Positions 19,911-28,838 of a stretch of DNA of 64,000 nucleotides are shown piece by piece (position 1 is the first letter of the stretch; the number at the start of each line of letters is the position of its first letter). This DNA is from Hyphomicrobiales bacterium (lineage in GTDB: Bacteria; Pseudomonadota; Alphaproteobacteria; Rhizobiales; Rhizobiaceae). The translations under genes and the position numbers were made by a program. The stretch is taken from NCBI GenBank assembly GCA_900471525.1, contig UCEZ01000013.1, positions 277,373-341,372 of the forward strand, given 5' to 3'. The notes beneath the pieces were generated by a model. That model searched no databases and had not been told where the DNA came from. It saw only the letters and a program-made list of their open reading frames with translations.

Positions 19911-20783
19911 TCATCCATCCAGCGGGGATGCAAATCCCGGCAACCGATAGGCTTCGATGGCGTTTGCACCAAAGATCTTGTCGAGATCACTTTCGCTCAG
20001 ATCCTTCAGGCACTCACGCAGGGCACCGACGACCCGATCGTAACTTCCGGCGACGAGGCAGACCGGCCAGTCGGTGCCGAACATGCAGCGGTCGACGCCG
20101 AAGATGTCGAGCACTTCGCTGACATAGGGTTTCAGGTCTTCAGGCGTCCAGTTCTGCCAGTCTGCCTCCGTCACCATGCCCGACAGCTTGCACCACACAT
20201 GATCCCGCTCGGCCCGGAACCCGCGCATCAGCTTCGACCAATCGTCGAACTCGCGGTCGCGGATGTTTGGCTTGGAAATGTGGTCGAGCACGAAACGCAT
20301 GTCCGGAAAGGCTTCGACAGTGCGCACGCAGGAGGGGAGTTGCGGTAGGTTCGGCACCAGATCATAGACCAGATCGGCCGTTTCGACGGCGCGCAAACCG
20401 TGGAGCACGTCGTTTCGCAGCAGCCAATTCGGATCGCTTTCCGTCTGGATCAGATGACGCACACCGACCAGCCATTTGCCGTTCGGACTTGCTTTCAGCT
20501 CGGCGAGCGTGTGCCCAACGTCCGGGTCGGTGAGATCGACCCAGCCGACGACACCGGCAACGAAATCCGTCTCCGCTGCCGTGCGGATAAAGTCCCAGGT
20601 TTCGCCGAGATCATTCCAGGTCTGGACGAGCACGGTGCCGGAAACTGCATTCGCCTCAAGGGACGGCCGAAGGTCGGCCGGCTCGAATACGCGGTTGATC
20701 GGCTCGAAGGGACCGCTGAGCCAGGCATAGTCTCCGCCGCTCCTGGGGTCCCAGAAATGATGATGGGAATCGATGATAGGCAT
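19911..20783 (-). CDS. Amidohydrolase-family sugar lactonase (L-fuconolactonase-like)
   Basis: A 290-aa member of COG3618. It starts MPIIDSHHHFWDP, with the metal-binding HxH, carries VGVRHL, a DHISKPNI segment, and MFGTDWPVC with the catalytic Asp. These are the landmarks of L-fucono-1,5-lactonase and L-rhamnono-lactonase. The ATG at 20783 is favoured by the family N-terminus; a GTG at 20828 overlapping the previous stop would only add a poorly conserved tail. Flanking aldo/keto reductases supply the sugar-oxidising partner. The specific sugar (L-fucose, L-rhamnose, L-galactose, D-arabinose) cannot be fixed from sequence alone. Confidence 0.82.
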   Translation of the reverse strand: MPIIDSHHHFWDPRSGGDYAWLSGPFEPINRVFEPADLRPSLEANAVSGTVLVQTWNDLGETWDFIRTAAETDFVAGVVGWVDLTDPDVGHTLAELKASPNGKWLVGVRHLIQTESDPNWLLRNDVLHGLRAVETADLVYDLVPNLPQLPSCVRTVEAFPDMRFVLDHISKPNIRDREFDDWSKLMRGFRAERDHVWCKLSGMVTEADWQNWTPEDLKPYVSEVLDIFGVDRCMFGTDWPVCLVAGSYDRVVGALRECLKDLSESDLDKIFGANAIEAYRLPGFASPLDG

Positions 20784-20821
20784 GATGATGATCCATTGAT
20801 CCTGCGTTGACGACGGGGTTC

Positions 20822-21808
20822 TCACCACTTCTGGTGCACGTATTTCCGGATATCCTCGTCATAGATCCGCACGATCTTTTCCATGACATCTGGCGATAGT
20901 GCCGGGAGAGCGGCGGCCTCGGCGTTGGACTGCGCCTGCGCCGGGTTGCGCGCTCCCGGGATCGCCACGGTGACGGCATCGAACATCAGTATCCAGCGCA
21001 GTGCGAATTTCGCCATGGTCGTATCGCCGGACACGAGCGGACGGATACGCTCCACCGCATCGAGACCGACTTCATAAGGCACGCCGGAAAATGTCTCGCC
21101 GACATCGAAGGCTTCGCCGTTGCGGTTGAAAAGGCGGTGGTCCGTCGTTTCGAACTTGGTGTCGCGCTTGAACTTGCCCGACAGAAGGCCGCTTGCCAGC
21201 GGCACGCGGGCGATGATGGCGACGTTCTTTTGCTGTGCCAGCGCAAAGAAGCGCTCGGCTGGACGCTGGCGGAAAGCGTTGAAGATGATCTGCACGCTGA
21301 CGACGCCGGGATATTCGATCGCCTTCAGGGCTTCCTCGACGCGTTCGACGCTGACACCGTAATTGCGGATCTTGCCCTGTTCGACCAGCCGGTCCAGCCG
21401 CTCGAACACTTCCGGGTGATAGTAGAGATCAGTCAGTGGGCAATGCAGTTGTACGAGATCGAGCGTATCGGTCTCCAGGTTCTTCAGGCTGCGCTCGACA
21501 TAGGACGTCAGGTTTTCCGCGCTGTAGCCGGCAACTGTCTGCTCGGGCAAGCGACGCCCGGCCTTCGTTGCGATGAACGGTCGCTCGCCGCCACGCTCTT
21601 TCATCGCCTTGGCGATCAACCGCTCGGAGTGGCCATCGCCATAGACGTCTGCGGTGTCGATGAAGGTGACGCCGCTGTCGAGGGCGGCATGCAGCGCCTT
21701 GATCGCGTCGTCATCGTTGACCTCACCCCACGCGGCACCGATGGCCCAGGCTCCGAAGCCGATTTCGCTGACATTTCTGCCGGTCCGGCCGAACGGTCTT
21801 GAACGCAT
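20822..21808 (-). CDS. Aldo/keto reductase (AKR-3)
   Basis: A 328-aa aldo/keto reductase from a different branch than AKR-1 and AKR-2. It has FIDTADVYGDGHSE (catalytic Asp, Tyr), TKAG (Lys) and LVQLHCP (His). Such proteins oxidise or reduce sugars and aldehydes with NADP(H). The ATG at 21808 follows GGGAGAAGG. It is the first gene of the AKR-3, lactonase, AKR-2 operon, reading away from the operator at 21907-21919. Confidence 0.82.
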   Translation of the reverse strand: MRSRPFGRTGRNVSEIGFGAWAIGAAWGEVNDDDAIKALHAALDSGVTFIDTADVYGDGHSERLIAKAMKERGGERPFIATKAGRRLPEQTVAGYSAENLTSYVERSLKNLETDTLDLVQLHCPLTDLYYHPEVFERLDRLVEQGKIRNYGVSVERVEEALKAIEYPGVVSVQIIFNAFRQRPAERFFALAQQKNVAIIARVPLASGLLSGKFKRDTKFETTDHRLFNRNGEAFDVGETFSGVPYEVGLDAVERIRPLVSGDTTMAKFALRWILMFDAVTVAIPGARNPAQAQSNAEAAALPALSPDVMEKIVRIYDEDIRKYVHQKW

Positions 21809-21904
21809 GTCCTTCTCCCTCGCTGTTTGAACCGGCTTTTCGCCGGGCGGAACGCAAGCTCACAATCGCTTGACATCCTCTAGTTCCGGTATTATCAGAA
21901 AACA

Positions 21905-21921
21905 GGGTTGTACGACAACCC
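21905..21921. promoter_or_regulatory. GntR/FCD-type operator, copy 2
   Basis: GGGTTGTACGACAACCC is the longest of the four related palindromes, with 7-bp arms. The core 13-mer (21907-21919) is identical to copy 1. It lies about 100 bp upstream of the AKR-3 operon (minus) and only 40 bp upstream of the binding-protein GTG (plus), where it could block transcription. Confidence 0.75.
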
Positions 21922-21958
21922 GGTAAGACTGCAAAATTTTCATCGGGAGGATGAAACA

Positions 21959-23176
21959 GTGAAAAGCAATCTATTGAGGGGCGCCGCAGTGGCGCTATGC
22001 CTTGGCGCGTCTGCCTATGCAGCGCTTGCCCAGGACGCAGGAGATACAGTCAAGATCGGTGTTGTCGCAGCAGAATCCGGCGCTTTCGTCTCGGCCGGAC
22101 ACACGCTACCGGCGGGCGTCGGGCTCGCGGTGAAGCAGATCAACGATGCCGGCGGCATCAATGTCGGCGGCAAGAACTACAAGCTGGAAATGGTCAAGCG
22201 CGACGACCGCACGGACATTGCCACAGCCATTGCAGCAACACAGGAGCTGGTGCGCGACGAGAAGGTCGCGGCGATCTTCGGCTCAGAATCGCATGATTTC
22301 ACCCTGGCGATGGCAAAGATCACCCAGCCCGCCAAAATCATGCACTTCGCCGGCAATTCGACGCTCGGCAAGGTCCTGACGCCGGACGCGGTCAAGGCAG
22401 GCGGTGAAAACCACTATCTCTTCCAATCCGAACCACAGGAATTCCAGCGCTCGGGTTCCACCGCACGCGGCGTTCTCAGCCTGCTCGAACCGTTGCTCGG
22501 TGCCAAGCCGAAGAAGTCTGTTCTCGTCGTCGGCAATGACGCAACCGGTCAGTTCCTGTCCTCCTTCTACATCACTGCACTGAAGGCAGAAGGCCAGGAG
22601 GTTCCGGACATCATCTTCTATCCGCCGGAAACCACCGACTTCTCGCCCTTCCTGACCAAGGCCAAGAGTTTCGATCCGGACGTCATCCACTTCTGGTACA
22701 ACGGCGACTCGACGTTGACGGCATTGCCGCAGGCTCTCGAGCTTGGCGCGGCCAAGAGCTATTTCCTGTTCGGCGTCGACCCCGGCATCTGGAAGGAACG
22801 CGGCCTGACGGCTGACGTGCCCGTGGCCATGAGCTGCGTGCCGGTCTGCTGGGGCGCCTCGTCGAACCCGAATTCGAAAACCTATTTCGACGCCTACTTT
22901 GCAGCCGGTGCGCCGCATGGGGTGACCTCGTCGGTGTCGCTGCTCTATCACGACTACGTCCACTTCCTCGCCAAGGCCTGGGAAAAGGCCGGCTCCTTCG
23001 ACCCGGACAAGACGGTCGATGCGCTGATGTCGATGAAATATTCCGGCGTCGTGTCCGACAGCCTCGCTTTCAACGAAACCCATCAGGTGACCCACGCGAC
23101 GGAAGTCTGCGCGGCAGCACCGGGCGGCGAAATTACCTGCTCGATGCAGCAGCCGCCGGAAAAGGCGCCTGAATAA
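21959..23176 (+). CDS. Liv-type ABC transporter substrate-binding protein
   Basis: A periplasmic receptor of the Leu/Ile/Val (Peripla_BP_6) family, 405 aa from GTG 21959, which is preceded by GGGAGG at 21945-21950. The Sec signal peptide runs to about residue 25 (ALAQ-DA), and the mature N-terminus VKIGVVAAESGAF is typical of the fold. Liv-type receptors bind amino acids, amides, urea or aromatic and hydroxy acids. The operon continues with both permeases, both ATPases and larA, so the ligand may be a 2-hydroxy acid or its precursor. A strong hairpin follows the stop codon. Confidence 0.9.
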   Translation: MKSNLLRGAAVALCLGASAYAALAQDAGDTVKIGVVAAESGAFVSAGHTLPAGVGLAVKQINDAGGINVGGKNYKLEMVKRDDRTDIATAIAATQELVRDEKVAAIFGSESHDFTLAMAKITQPAKIMHFAGNSTLGKVLTPDAVKAGGENHYLFQSEPQEFQRSGSTARGVLSLLEPLLGAKPKKSVLVVGNDATGQFLSSFYITALKAEGQEVPDIIFYPPETTDFSPFLTKAKSFDPDVIHFWYNGDSTLTALPQALELGAAKSYFLFGVDPGIWKERGLTADVPVAMSCVPVCWGASSNPNSKTYFDAYFAAGAPHGVTSSVSLLYHDYVHFLAKAWEKAGSFDPDKTVDALMSMKYSGVVSDSLAFNETHQVTHATEVCAAAPGGEITCSMQQPPEKAPE

Positions 23177-23226
23177 CCCCGCTCCACCGAGTGAAGGCGA
23201 CGGCAGCCCCACGCCATAGCCTTCAA

Positions 23227-23253
23227 GCCCGCCGGAACTCCCCTCCGGCGGGC
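23227..23253 (+). terminator. Intercistronic hairpin after the binding-protein gene
   Basis: A perfect 10-bp GC-rich stem, GCCCGCCGGA (23227-23236) and TCCGGCGGGC (23244-23253), without a following T-run. Its position right after the receptor gene suggests mRNA 3'-end protection or partial termination, giving more receptor than membrane subunits. Confidence 0.65.
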
Positions 23254-23316
23254 AGCCGTTCCGGAAAAAGGCCGTGCAGTTTGGCAAGCGGCAAGGCAAC
23301 CGACAGGAAGACCGCC

Positions 23317-24186
23317 GTGGATATTCTCCTGCAACAGATCCTCAACGGATTGTCGATCGCCAGCGTCATCACGCTGATCGCAGTCGGCGTGACGCTGATT
23401 TTCGGACTGACCGGCATCATCAACTTCGCCCATGGCGAATTCCTGATGGTCGGCAGCATCGTCACCTGGCTTGCCGTCAGCAACGGCCTGCCCTTTCCGG
23501 TCGCCCTGATTTTAGGGGTATTGGCCGTTGCGCTGATGGGCTTCGTGCTGGAGCGGGCGATCTTTCGCTTCACGCTGGAGCGGCCGACAAACGGCTTCAT
23601 CGTTTCCCTTGGCCTGATCGTCGTCCTGCAGCACATCGTCATCCTGTTCTGGAATGCCAACCAGAAGAGCATTCCGCGTCCATTGACCACGGTTTGGGAA
23701 GTCGGTGGCGTGCGCATCGCTTCGGTCCGGGTCATGGTCATCCTGATGACCATCGCGGTTGTCGCCATGACTTACGTGATGATCACCCGCAGCCGGTACG
23801 GCCGCGCGCTGCGCGCCAGCGTCGAGGACCGCGATACAGCCGCTTTGATGGGTATTCCGGTGCGCCGCTATATCACCGGTGTCTTCGTCCTCGGCAGCGC
23901 CCTTGCCGGTCTCGGCGGCGGTCTGCTGATCGCGCTCTTCCCAATCACGCCGTTCACCGGTGGCACGATGGTGATGAAGGGTTTTGCCGTCGCGCTGATC
24001 GGTGGCCTCGGCAATCTGACCGGCGCCGTCGCAGCCGGACTGATCCTCGGCATCGTCGAAGGTTTCAGCGCCGGTTACGGCTTCTCCGAATGGACCGACG
24101 CCTATTCCTTCGGCCTGATGATCCTCGTCCTGCTGTTTCGTCCGCACGGCCTCTTCGGAGGGACCAGCGGCCCGAAAATGGCCTGA
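23317..24186 (+). CDS. Liv-type ABC transporter permease, LivH-like
   Basis: A membrane protein of 289 aa from GTG 23317, behind AGGAAG. It begins with a hydrophobic LLQQILNGLSIASVITLIAVGV segment and has the LivH signature GLTGIINFAHGEFLMVG near residue 30. Several further membrane helices follow, with the ATPase-contact region RALRASVEDRDTAALMG. An earlier start at 23191 would run through the hairpin and is rejected. Confidence 0.92.
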   Translation: MDILLQQILNGLSIASVITLIAVGVTLIFGLTGIINFAHGEFLMVGSIVTWLAVSNGLPFPVALILGVLAVALMGFVLERAIFRFTLERPTNGFIVSLGLIVVLQHIVILFWNANQKSIPRPLTTVWEVGGVRIASVRVMVILMTIAVVAMTYVMITRSRYGRALRASVEDRDTAALMGIPVRRYITGVFVLGSALAGLGGGLLIALFPITPFTGGTMVMKGFAVALIGGLGNLTGAVAAGLILGIVEGFSAGYGFSEWTDAYSFGLMILVLLFRPHGLFGGTSGPKMA

Positions 24187-24217
24187 CAAGGACAATGAAA
24201 ATGAACGGTCAGATACA

Positions 24218-25219
24218 ATGATCAAATTTGCCTCTCCCCTGCGTGCCCTGATACCGGTTCTGGTTGTCCTGCTGTTGCTTGCGCTGGTCCCGCTGATGTC
24301 GCCGAGCAACCGCTTCCTGTCGCTCGCCATTTCGGCCGGCATCAACATCATCGCGCTTTATGGTCTCTCCGTCCTGTTCGGCCAGACCGGTATCCTGTCG
24401 ATGGGCCATGCGGCGCTCGTCGGCGTCGGCGCCTATACCGCGGCCCTTCTCGCCCGGGATTTCGATATCGGTTTCTGGGGTTCCATTCCGGTGGCCGGCG
24501 TCATGGCCGCCATCGTCGCGGCGGTCATCGGCATTCCTTCGCTGCGCGTCAGCGGCCATCACTTCGTCATCATGACCTTTGCCTTCGGACAGCTATTGAC
24601 GATCATCCTGACCAATGGTGGCGAATATACCGGTGCGGCCACCGGCCTCGACATGCAGCAGCCCGTGACGATGTTCGGCATTGCACTTGATCCGCTGGAA
24701 CGCTTCTACCTGCTCGTCATCGCCTTCGTGACGATCAGCGCCGTGGCGAGCTGGGCGATCATCAATTCTTCCTACGGCCGGACGTTGCGCGCCATCCGTG
24801 AAAACGAGAAGCTGGCTGCCGCGCTCGGCATCAATGTCGGTCGTCACAAGATCGGCGCCTTCATCGTCAGCGGCGTCTTCGCCGGCGTCTCCGGCGTTCT
24901 GCTCGCCTATTTCCTGCGCCATATCTCGCCCGGTCAGTTTGCCTCCTTCCCCAGCATCTACCTTGCACTCATGGTCATGATCGGCGGTGCACGCCTTCTG
25001 CTCGGACCTTTGGCCGGCGGCATCCTCGTGTCCTTTTTGCCGGAAGTGCTCAATCTCGATCCTGTGCAATCCCGCATTCTCTACGGCGTATGCCTGATTG
25101 CGGTCATCCTGTTCCTGCCGAACGGCCTTATCGCCGGTATTGCCGACGGCTGGGCCTGGCTCGTCAAGGTGTCGAAACGCGCTCAGGCATCGGGTGACGC
25201 CCGGGAGGCGACCCGATGA
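24218..25219 (+). CDS. Liv-type ABC transporter permease, LivM-like
   Basis: A 333-aa permease with the LivM landmark SVLFGQTGILSMGHAALVGVGAY near residues 50-70 and the coupling region RTLRAIRENEKLAAALGIN. It follows LivH by 31 nt and its stop overlaps the ATG of the LivG-type ATPase gene. Confidence 0.92.
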   Translation: MIKFASPLRALIPVLVVLLLLALVPLMSPSNRFLSLAISAGINIIALYGLSVLFGQTGILSMGHAALVGVGAYTAALLARDFDIGFWGSIPVAGVMAAIVAAVIGIPSLRVSGHHFVIMTFAFGQLLTIILTNGGEYTGAATGLDMQQPVTMFGIALDPLERFYLLVIAFVTISAVASWAIINSSYGRTLRAIRENEKLAAALGINVGRHKIGAFIVSGVFAGVSGVLLAYFLRHISPGQFASFPSIYLALMVMIGGARLLLGPLAGGILVSFLPEVLNLDPVQSRILYGVCLIAVILFLPNGLIAGIADGWAWLVKVSKRAQASGDAREATR

Positions 25220-25941
25220 GCGCCATTCTGGAAATCAAGGGGCTGCGCAAGCAGTTCGGTGGCGTGACCGCTCTGTCCGGTGTCGATCTTGCAATCAATG
25301 AAGGTGAAATCCTCGGTGTCGTCGGGCCTAACGGCTCCGGCAAGACGACGCTGTTCAACGTCGTCACTGGCGTGCACAAGCCGACTGCCGGCAGCGTCAC
25401 CTGGAAGGGCAAGGACATCACCGGCATCCCGGCGAACCAGATTTCACGCAACGGCATCGGCTACACCTTTCAGCAGGCCATGGCATTTCCCGGACTGACG
25501 GTATTTGAAAACGTCCAGATCGCCACCGAACACTCGGCTGCATCCGCGCGAACCGATTTCGCCTGGCCGACACCGGCATCCCTCCTGGAATTCGTCGGCA
25601 TTCCCGGGCTTGCCCGCGAAAAGGCCGGCATCCTTCCGTTCGGCAGCCTTCGCCTGCTTGGCCTGGCGCTGGCGCTTGCGACACGACCATCGCTGCTCTT
25701 GCTTGATGAACCTGCCGCAGGCCTCAACGACCGCGAAACCGCAGCCCTGGTCGGCCTCGTCCAGCAGTTTCCCGGGCACGGCATCAGTGTCTGCGTGATC
25801 GATCATGACATGAAGCTGATGCAGAGCCTCTGCAAGCGTCTCGCGGTTCTCGATTTCGGCTCCAAGATTGCCGACGGGCCGACAGCGGACGTGCTGCACG
25901 ATCCGAAGGTCCTGGAAGTCTATCTCGGAGGTGAACTGTGA
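25216..25941 (+). CDS. Liv-type ABC transporter ATPase, LivG-like
   Basis: A 241-aa cytoplasmic ATPase with Walker A GPNGSGKT near residues 38-45, Walker B LLLLDEPAAGLND and H-loop DHDMKL. The usual LSGG signature is altered to LPFGSLR, a variant also seen in some LivG proteins, where the partner ATPase provides the canonical signature. The start overlaps the LivM stop (ATGA) and the end overlaps the LivF start. Confidence 0.9.
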   Translation: MSAILEIKGLRKQFGGVTALSGVDLAINEGEILGVVGPNGSGKTTLFNVVTGVHKPTAGSVTWKGKDITGIPANQISRNGIGYTFQQAMAFPGLTVFENVQIATEHSAASARTDFAWPTPASLLEFVGIPGLAREKAGILPFGSLRLLGLALALATRPSLLLLDEPAAGLNDRETAALVGLVQQFPGHGISVCVIDHDMKLMQSLCKRLAVLDFGSKIADGPTADVLHDPKVLEVYLGGEL

Positions 25942-26666
25942 CGCTACTCTCCGTTTCCAACGTCACCACCGGTTATGGCCCGACGATCGTCAACCGCGAT
26001 GCCTCGCTGACCCTTGGCGAAAACGAGATCGTCACCATTCTCGGCCCGAACGGCGCCGGTAAATCGACGCTGCTGCGTACCATCGCCGGACTGGTCAAGC
26101 CGCGCTCCGGCCAGATCACCTTCGCTGGCGAGACCGTCGCCGGCCAGCCGCCGGACGTCATGGCGAAGCGCGGTGTCGTTCTGGTTCCCGAAGGCCGGCG
26201 CATCTTTGCCGACATGACGGTTGAGGAAAACCTGCGTCTCGGTGCCTATACCCGTCGCGATGCGGACGGCATTAATGCCGACGTCAGGACCATGGAAGCC
26301 TTCTTTCCGATTCTGGCGGCCAAGCGCAATGACAAGGGCGGATCGCTGAGTGGTGGCCAGCAGCAGATGCTGGCGATCGCACGCGGCCTGATGGCGCGGC
26401 CGAAGGTGCTCCTGCTGGATGAGCCCTCGCTCGGCCTCTCGCCGCTTCTCGTCAAGGAAATCAAGGCGATCATCCTCGATATCGGCGAACGCTTCGGAGC
26501 GTCGGTTCTGCTTGTCGAGCAGAATGCCGGGCTTGCTCTTTCCGTTGCCGCCCGCGGGTACCTGATGCAGAATGGCCGCATCGCCATCTCCGGGCCGATC
26601 GCGGAGCTAAGGGATATGTCATTGATGCGCGAACTCTATCTCGGCGGAATCAAGGAGACGGCGTGA
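25938..26666 (+). CDS. Liv-type ABC transporter ATPase, LivF-like
   Basis: A 242-aa ATPase with GPNGAGKS (Walker A), LSGGQQQ signature, LLLLDEPSLGL (Walker B) and an EQNAGLALS H-loop region typical of LivF. It begins with GTG overlapping the LivG stop and its own TGA overlaps the larA ATG (TGATG), so larA is translated as part of the transporter operon. Confidence 0.93.
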   Translation: MTLLSVSNVTTGYGPTIVNRDASLTLGENEIVTILGPNGAGKSTLLRTIAGLVKPRSGQITFAGETVAGQPPDVMAKRGVVLVPEGRRIFADMTVEENLRLGAYTRRDADGINADVRTMEAFFPILAAKRNDKGGSLSGGQQQMLAIARGLMARPKVLLLDEPSLGLSPLLVKEIKAIILDIGERFGASVLLVEQNAGLALSVAARGYLMQNGRIAISGPIAELRDMSLMRELYLGGIKETA

Positions 26667-27958
26667 TGCAGGACGGGACCATTGCGATTTCCTATGGACG
26701 GGGACATCTGGACCTGCATCTGCCGGAAGGCGCCAGCCCGACGGTGATCCGCAAGCAGCCGCTGCCGAAAATTGCCGACCCGAAAGCCGCTATCGTCTCC
26801 GCCCTTGAAGCCCCCATCGATGCCGCGCCGTTGTCGCAACTGGCGAAAGGCCGAAACAGTGCCTGCGTCCTCATCTGCGACATCACCCGTCCGGTCCCGA
26901 ACCATCTGTTCCTGCGGCCGATGATCGAGACCATGATCAGCGCCGGCATCCCACGCGACAACATCTGCGTTCTGGTCGCGACCGGCCTGCATCGCCCCAA
27001 TCTCGGCGACGAACTTGCAGAACTTGTGGGCGATCCGTGGGTGCTGGAAACAGTCCGCGTCGAAAACCACTATGCCCGCAACGAGGAAGATCATGTAGAC
27101 CTCGGTTTCACGCGGACCCGCAACACGCCGGTCAAGCTCGACAAGCTCTTTGTCGAAGCCGATCTGCGGATCGCCACCGGGCTAGTGGAGCCGCATTTCA
27201 TGGCCGGCTGGTCCGGCGGACGCAAGGTGATCGCACCGGGTGTCGCCCATCACGAAACCATCCGCACCTTTCATTCCGCCCGTTTCATGGAAGACCCGCT
27301 TGCCGTCCAGTGCAACCTGATCGGCAATCCGCTGCATGAAGAGCAGCTCGAAATCGTCAAGCTGCTCGGCGAAGTCTATGCACTGAACACAGTTCTCGAC
27401 GAGGAGCGCGACCTCGTCTGCGTCACCTTCGGCGAAATCATCGCCAGCCACGCCGCTGCCGTCGATTTCGTCAGCGACGCCACACGTATCGGCCTGCCGA
27501 GAAAATACGGCACCGTCGTCACCTCATCGGCCGGCTATCCGCTCGACAAGACCTACTACCAGACGATCAAGGGGATGGTGACGCCGCTCGACATTCTTAA
27601 GCCAGGGGGGACGCTAATCATGGTGTCGGAATGCTCGGAGGGCTTCGGTTCGCATGAATTCCGAGAGGCGCAGGCGCGGCTTGTCGAACTCGGTCCGGAA
27701 AGATTTCTCGCGACGCTGACCGCGAAATCGCTTGCCGAAATCGATGAGTGGCAGACGGAAATGCAGCTGAAACCGATGCGCGTCGGCCGCATAGAACTTT
27801 ATACGACGGGGCTACTCGGTGAAGACCGCACGCTGACCGGCGTAACCATGATCGGCGATCTGACCAACGCGATCGCGCAGAGCATGCAGCGTAGCGGTGA
27901 TCATCAGGTCGCCATCATTCCGGAGGGGCCTTATGTCATTCCGCAGTTTACGGCGTAG
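26666..27958 (+). CDS. larA: Nickel-pincer-nucleotide racemase/epimerase, LarA family
   Basis: A 430-aa LarA homologue that would racemise or epimerise a 2-hydroxy acid through a hydride-transfer mechanism on the nickel-pincer nucleotide. All active-site residues known from Lactobacillus plantarum LarA have counterparts: D72 and R75 (DITRP), H109, H177 (EPHF), the cofactor-attaching lysine K187 (GGRK), the nickel-binding H203, and Q299/K302 (YYQTIKG). The ATG at 26666 follows AAGGAG and overlaps the transporter stop. LarA homologues include lactate, malate and phenyllactate racemases and a gluconate 2-epimerase, so the substrate is open. The 3' end overlaps the convergent gntR gene by 11 nt. 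Confidence 0.92.
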   Translation: MQDGTIAISYGRGHLDLHLPEGASPTVIRKQPLPKIADPKAAIVSALEAPIDAAPLSQLAKGRNSACVLICDITRPVPNHLFLRPMIETMISAGIPRDNICVLVATGLHRPNLGDELAELVGDPWVLETVRVENHYARNEEDHVDLGFTRTRNTPVKLDKLFVEADLRIATGLVEPHFMAGWSGGRKVIAPGVAHHETIRTFHSARFMEDPLAVQCNLIGNPLHEEQLEIVKLLGEVYALNTVLDEERDLVCVTFGEIIASHAAAVDFVSDATRIGLPRKYGTVVTSSAGYPLDKTYYQTIKGMVTPLDILKPGGTLIMVSECSEGFGSHEFREAQARLVELGPERFLATLTAKSLAEIDEWQTEMQLKPMRVGRIELYTTGLLGEDRTLTGVTMIGDLTNAIAQSMQRSGDHQVAIIPEGPYVIPQFTA

Positions 27959-28715
27959 CGGCTCGGTCGCGCGGTTGATCCGTGTGATCGCGAAGTTCGG
28001 CGAAACGCGCAGCACTTCGCGTCAGATGGCTGCGGAGCGTTTTTCTCGCAGCATTCTCGTCGCGATCGCGGATAGCAGCGAAGATCGCACCATGCTCGCG
28101 GCGCATGCGGGCCATATGCTTTTGCCGCTCGGCAGGGTTCATCGTATCGAACCGCGCCCACTGCCGCGGAATCATAAGGTTTCCGAATGTATCGAACAGT
28201 CGGGCGTAATAGGAGTTCTGGGTTGCGACCAGGATCGCACGGTGAAAGGCGAAATCCTCGGCAGCACCCGAACCGCCGGCAAGGATGGACGCATCGAGCG
28301 CGTCGAGCCTGGACTGCATACGCTCGATGTCTTCCTCCGTGCGCCTGAGCGCCGCCAGACCGGCAGCCTCGACTTCTATGCCGATGCGCAGCTCCAGCAC
28401 GCTGATGACTTCTTCGATCGATTCGAGGTCATTGGGAACAATGGAGAAGGATCTGGGGTTCGGATCGTTGGAAACAAATGCTCCGAGCCCCTGACGCGTG
28501 GTGATCAGTCCCTTTGCGCGCAGGGACGCGAGCGCCTCGCGCACGACCGTGCGGCTGACGCCCGTCGCCGTCATGATCGCCTGCTCCGTCGGCAGGCGCT
28601 GGCCTGGCGCAAGATCGCCGGATTCGATCTGCGCGATCAAAGTATCCACCAGGCCGCTGCGCAGGTTCGGCGTATGCTGAATGGCGTTGAAAAACGCCGC
28701 TTCCTTCTCCGTCAT
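27948..28715 (-). CDS. GntR-family regulator, FadR subfamily (FCD domain), adjacent to lar genes
   Basis: A 255-aa regulator. The N-terminal winged helix-turn-helix contains GQRLPTEQAIMTATGVSRTV and the GLGAFV wing (residues 30-80). The C-terminal all-helical FCD ligand domain carries the Asp/His metal-ligand pattern (EDFAFHRAIL). The start at 28715 follows GGAGA. It is divergent from the HIBDH-larCEB operon, and an 18-bp palindrome different from the GTTGT-type operators lies between them, so it probably controls that operon and itself. A carboxylate ligand is likely for the subfamily. Confidence 0.9.
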   Translation of the reverse strand: MTEKEAAFFNAIQHTPNLRSGLVDTLIAQIESGDLAPGQRLPTEQAIMTATGVSRTVVREALASLRAKGLITTRQGLGAFVSNDPNPRSFSIVPNDLESIEEVISVLELRIGIEVEAAGLAALRRTEEDIERMQSRLDALDASILAGGSGAAEDFAFHRAILVATQNSYYARLFDTFGNLMIPRQWARFDTMNPAERQKHMARMRREHGAIFAAIRDRDENAARKTLRSHLTRSAARFAELRDHTDQPRDRAATP

Positions 28716-28768
28716 TGTCTCCAGGACCCTTTCACGTGAGCAGTTCCCCGTGAACTTCATTCCACTCC

Positions 28769-28786
28769 TGCTATCCGATGGTAGCA
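28769..28786. promoter_or_regulatory. Palindrome in the gntR / HIBDH divergent promoter
   Basis: TGCTATCCGATGGTAGCA has matching outer arms (TGCTA/TAGCA) and lies 54 bp upstream of the gntR start and 53 bp upstream of the HIBDH gene. It does not match the GTTGTACGACAAC motif, suggesting a separate operator for the adjacent GntR. Confidence 0.5.
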
Positions 28787-28838
28787 AAAAAAGCAAAACA
28801 GGCCTGTAACGACTTGGCCGATACCCGGGAGAAAACAT

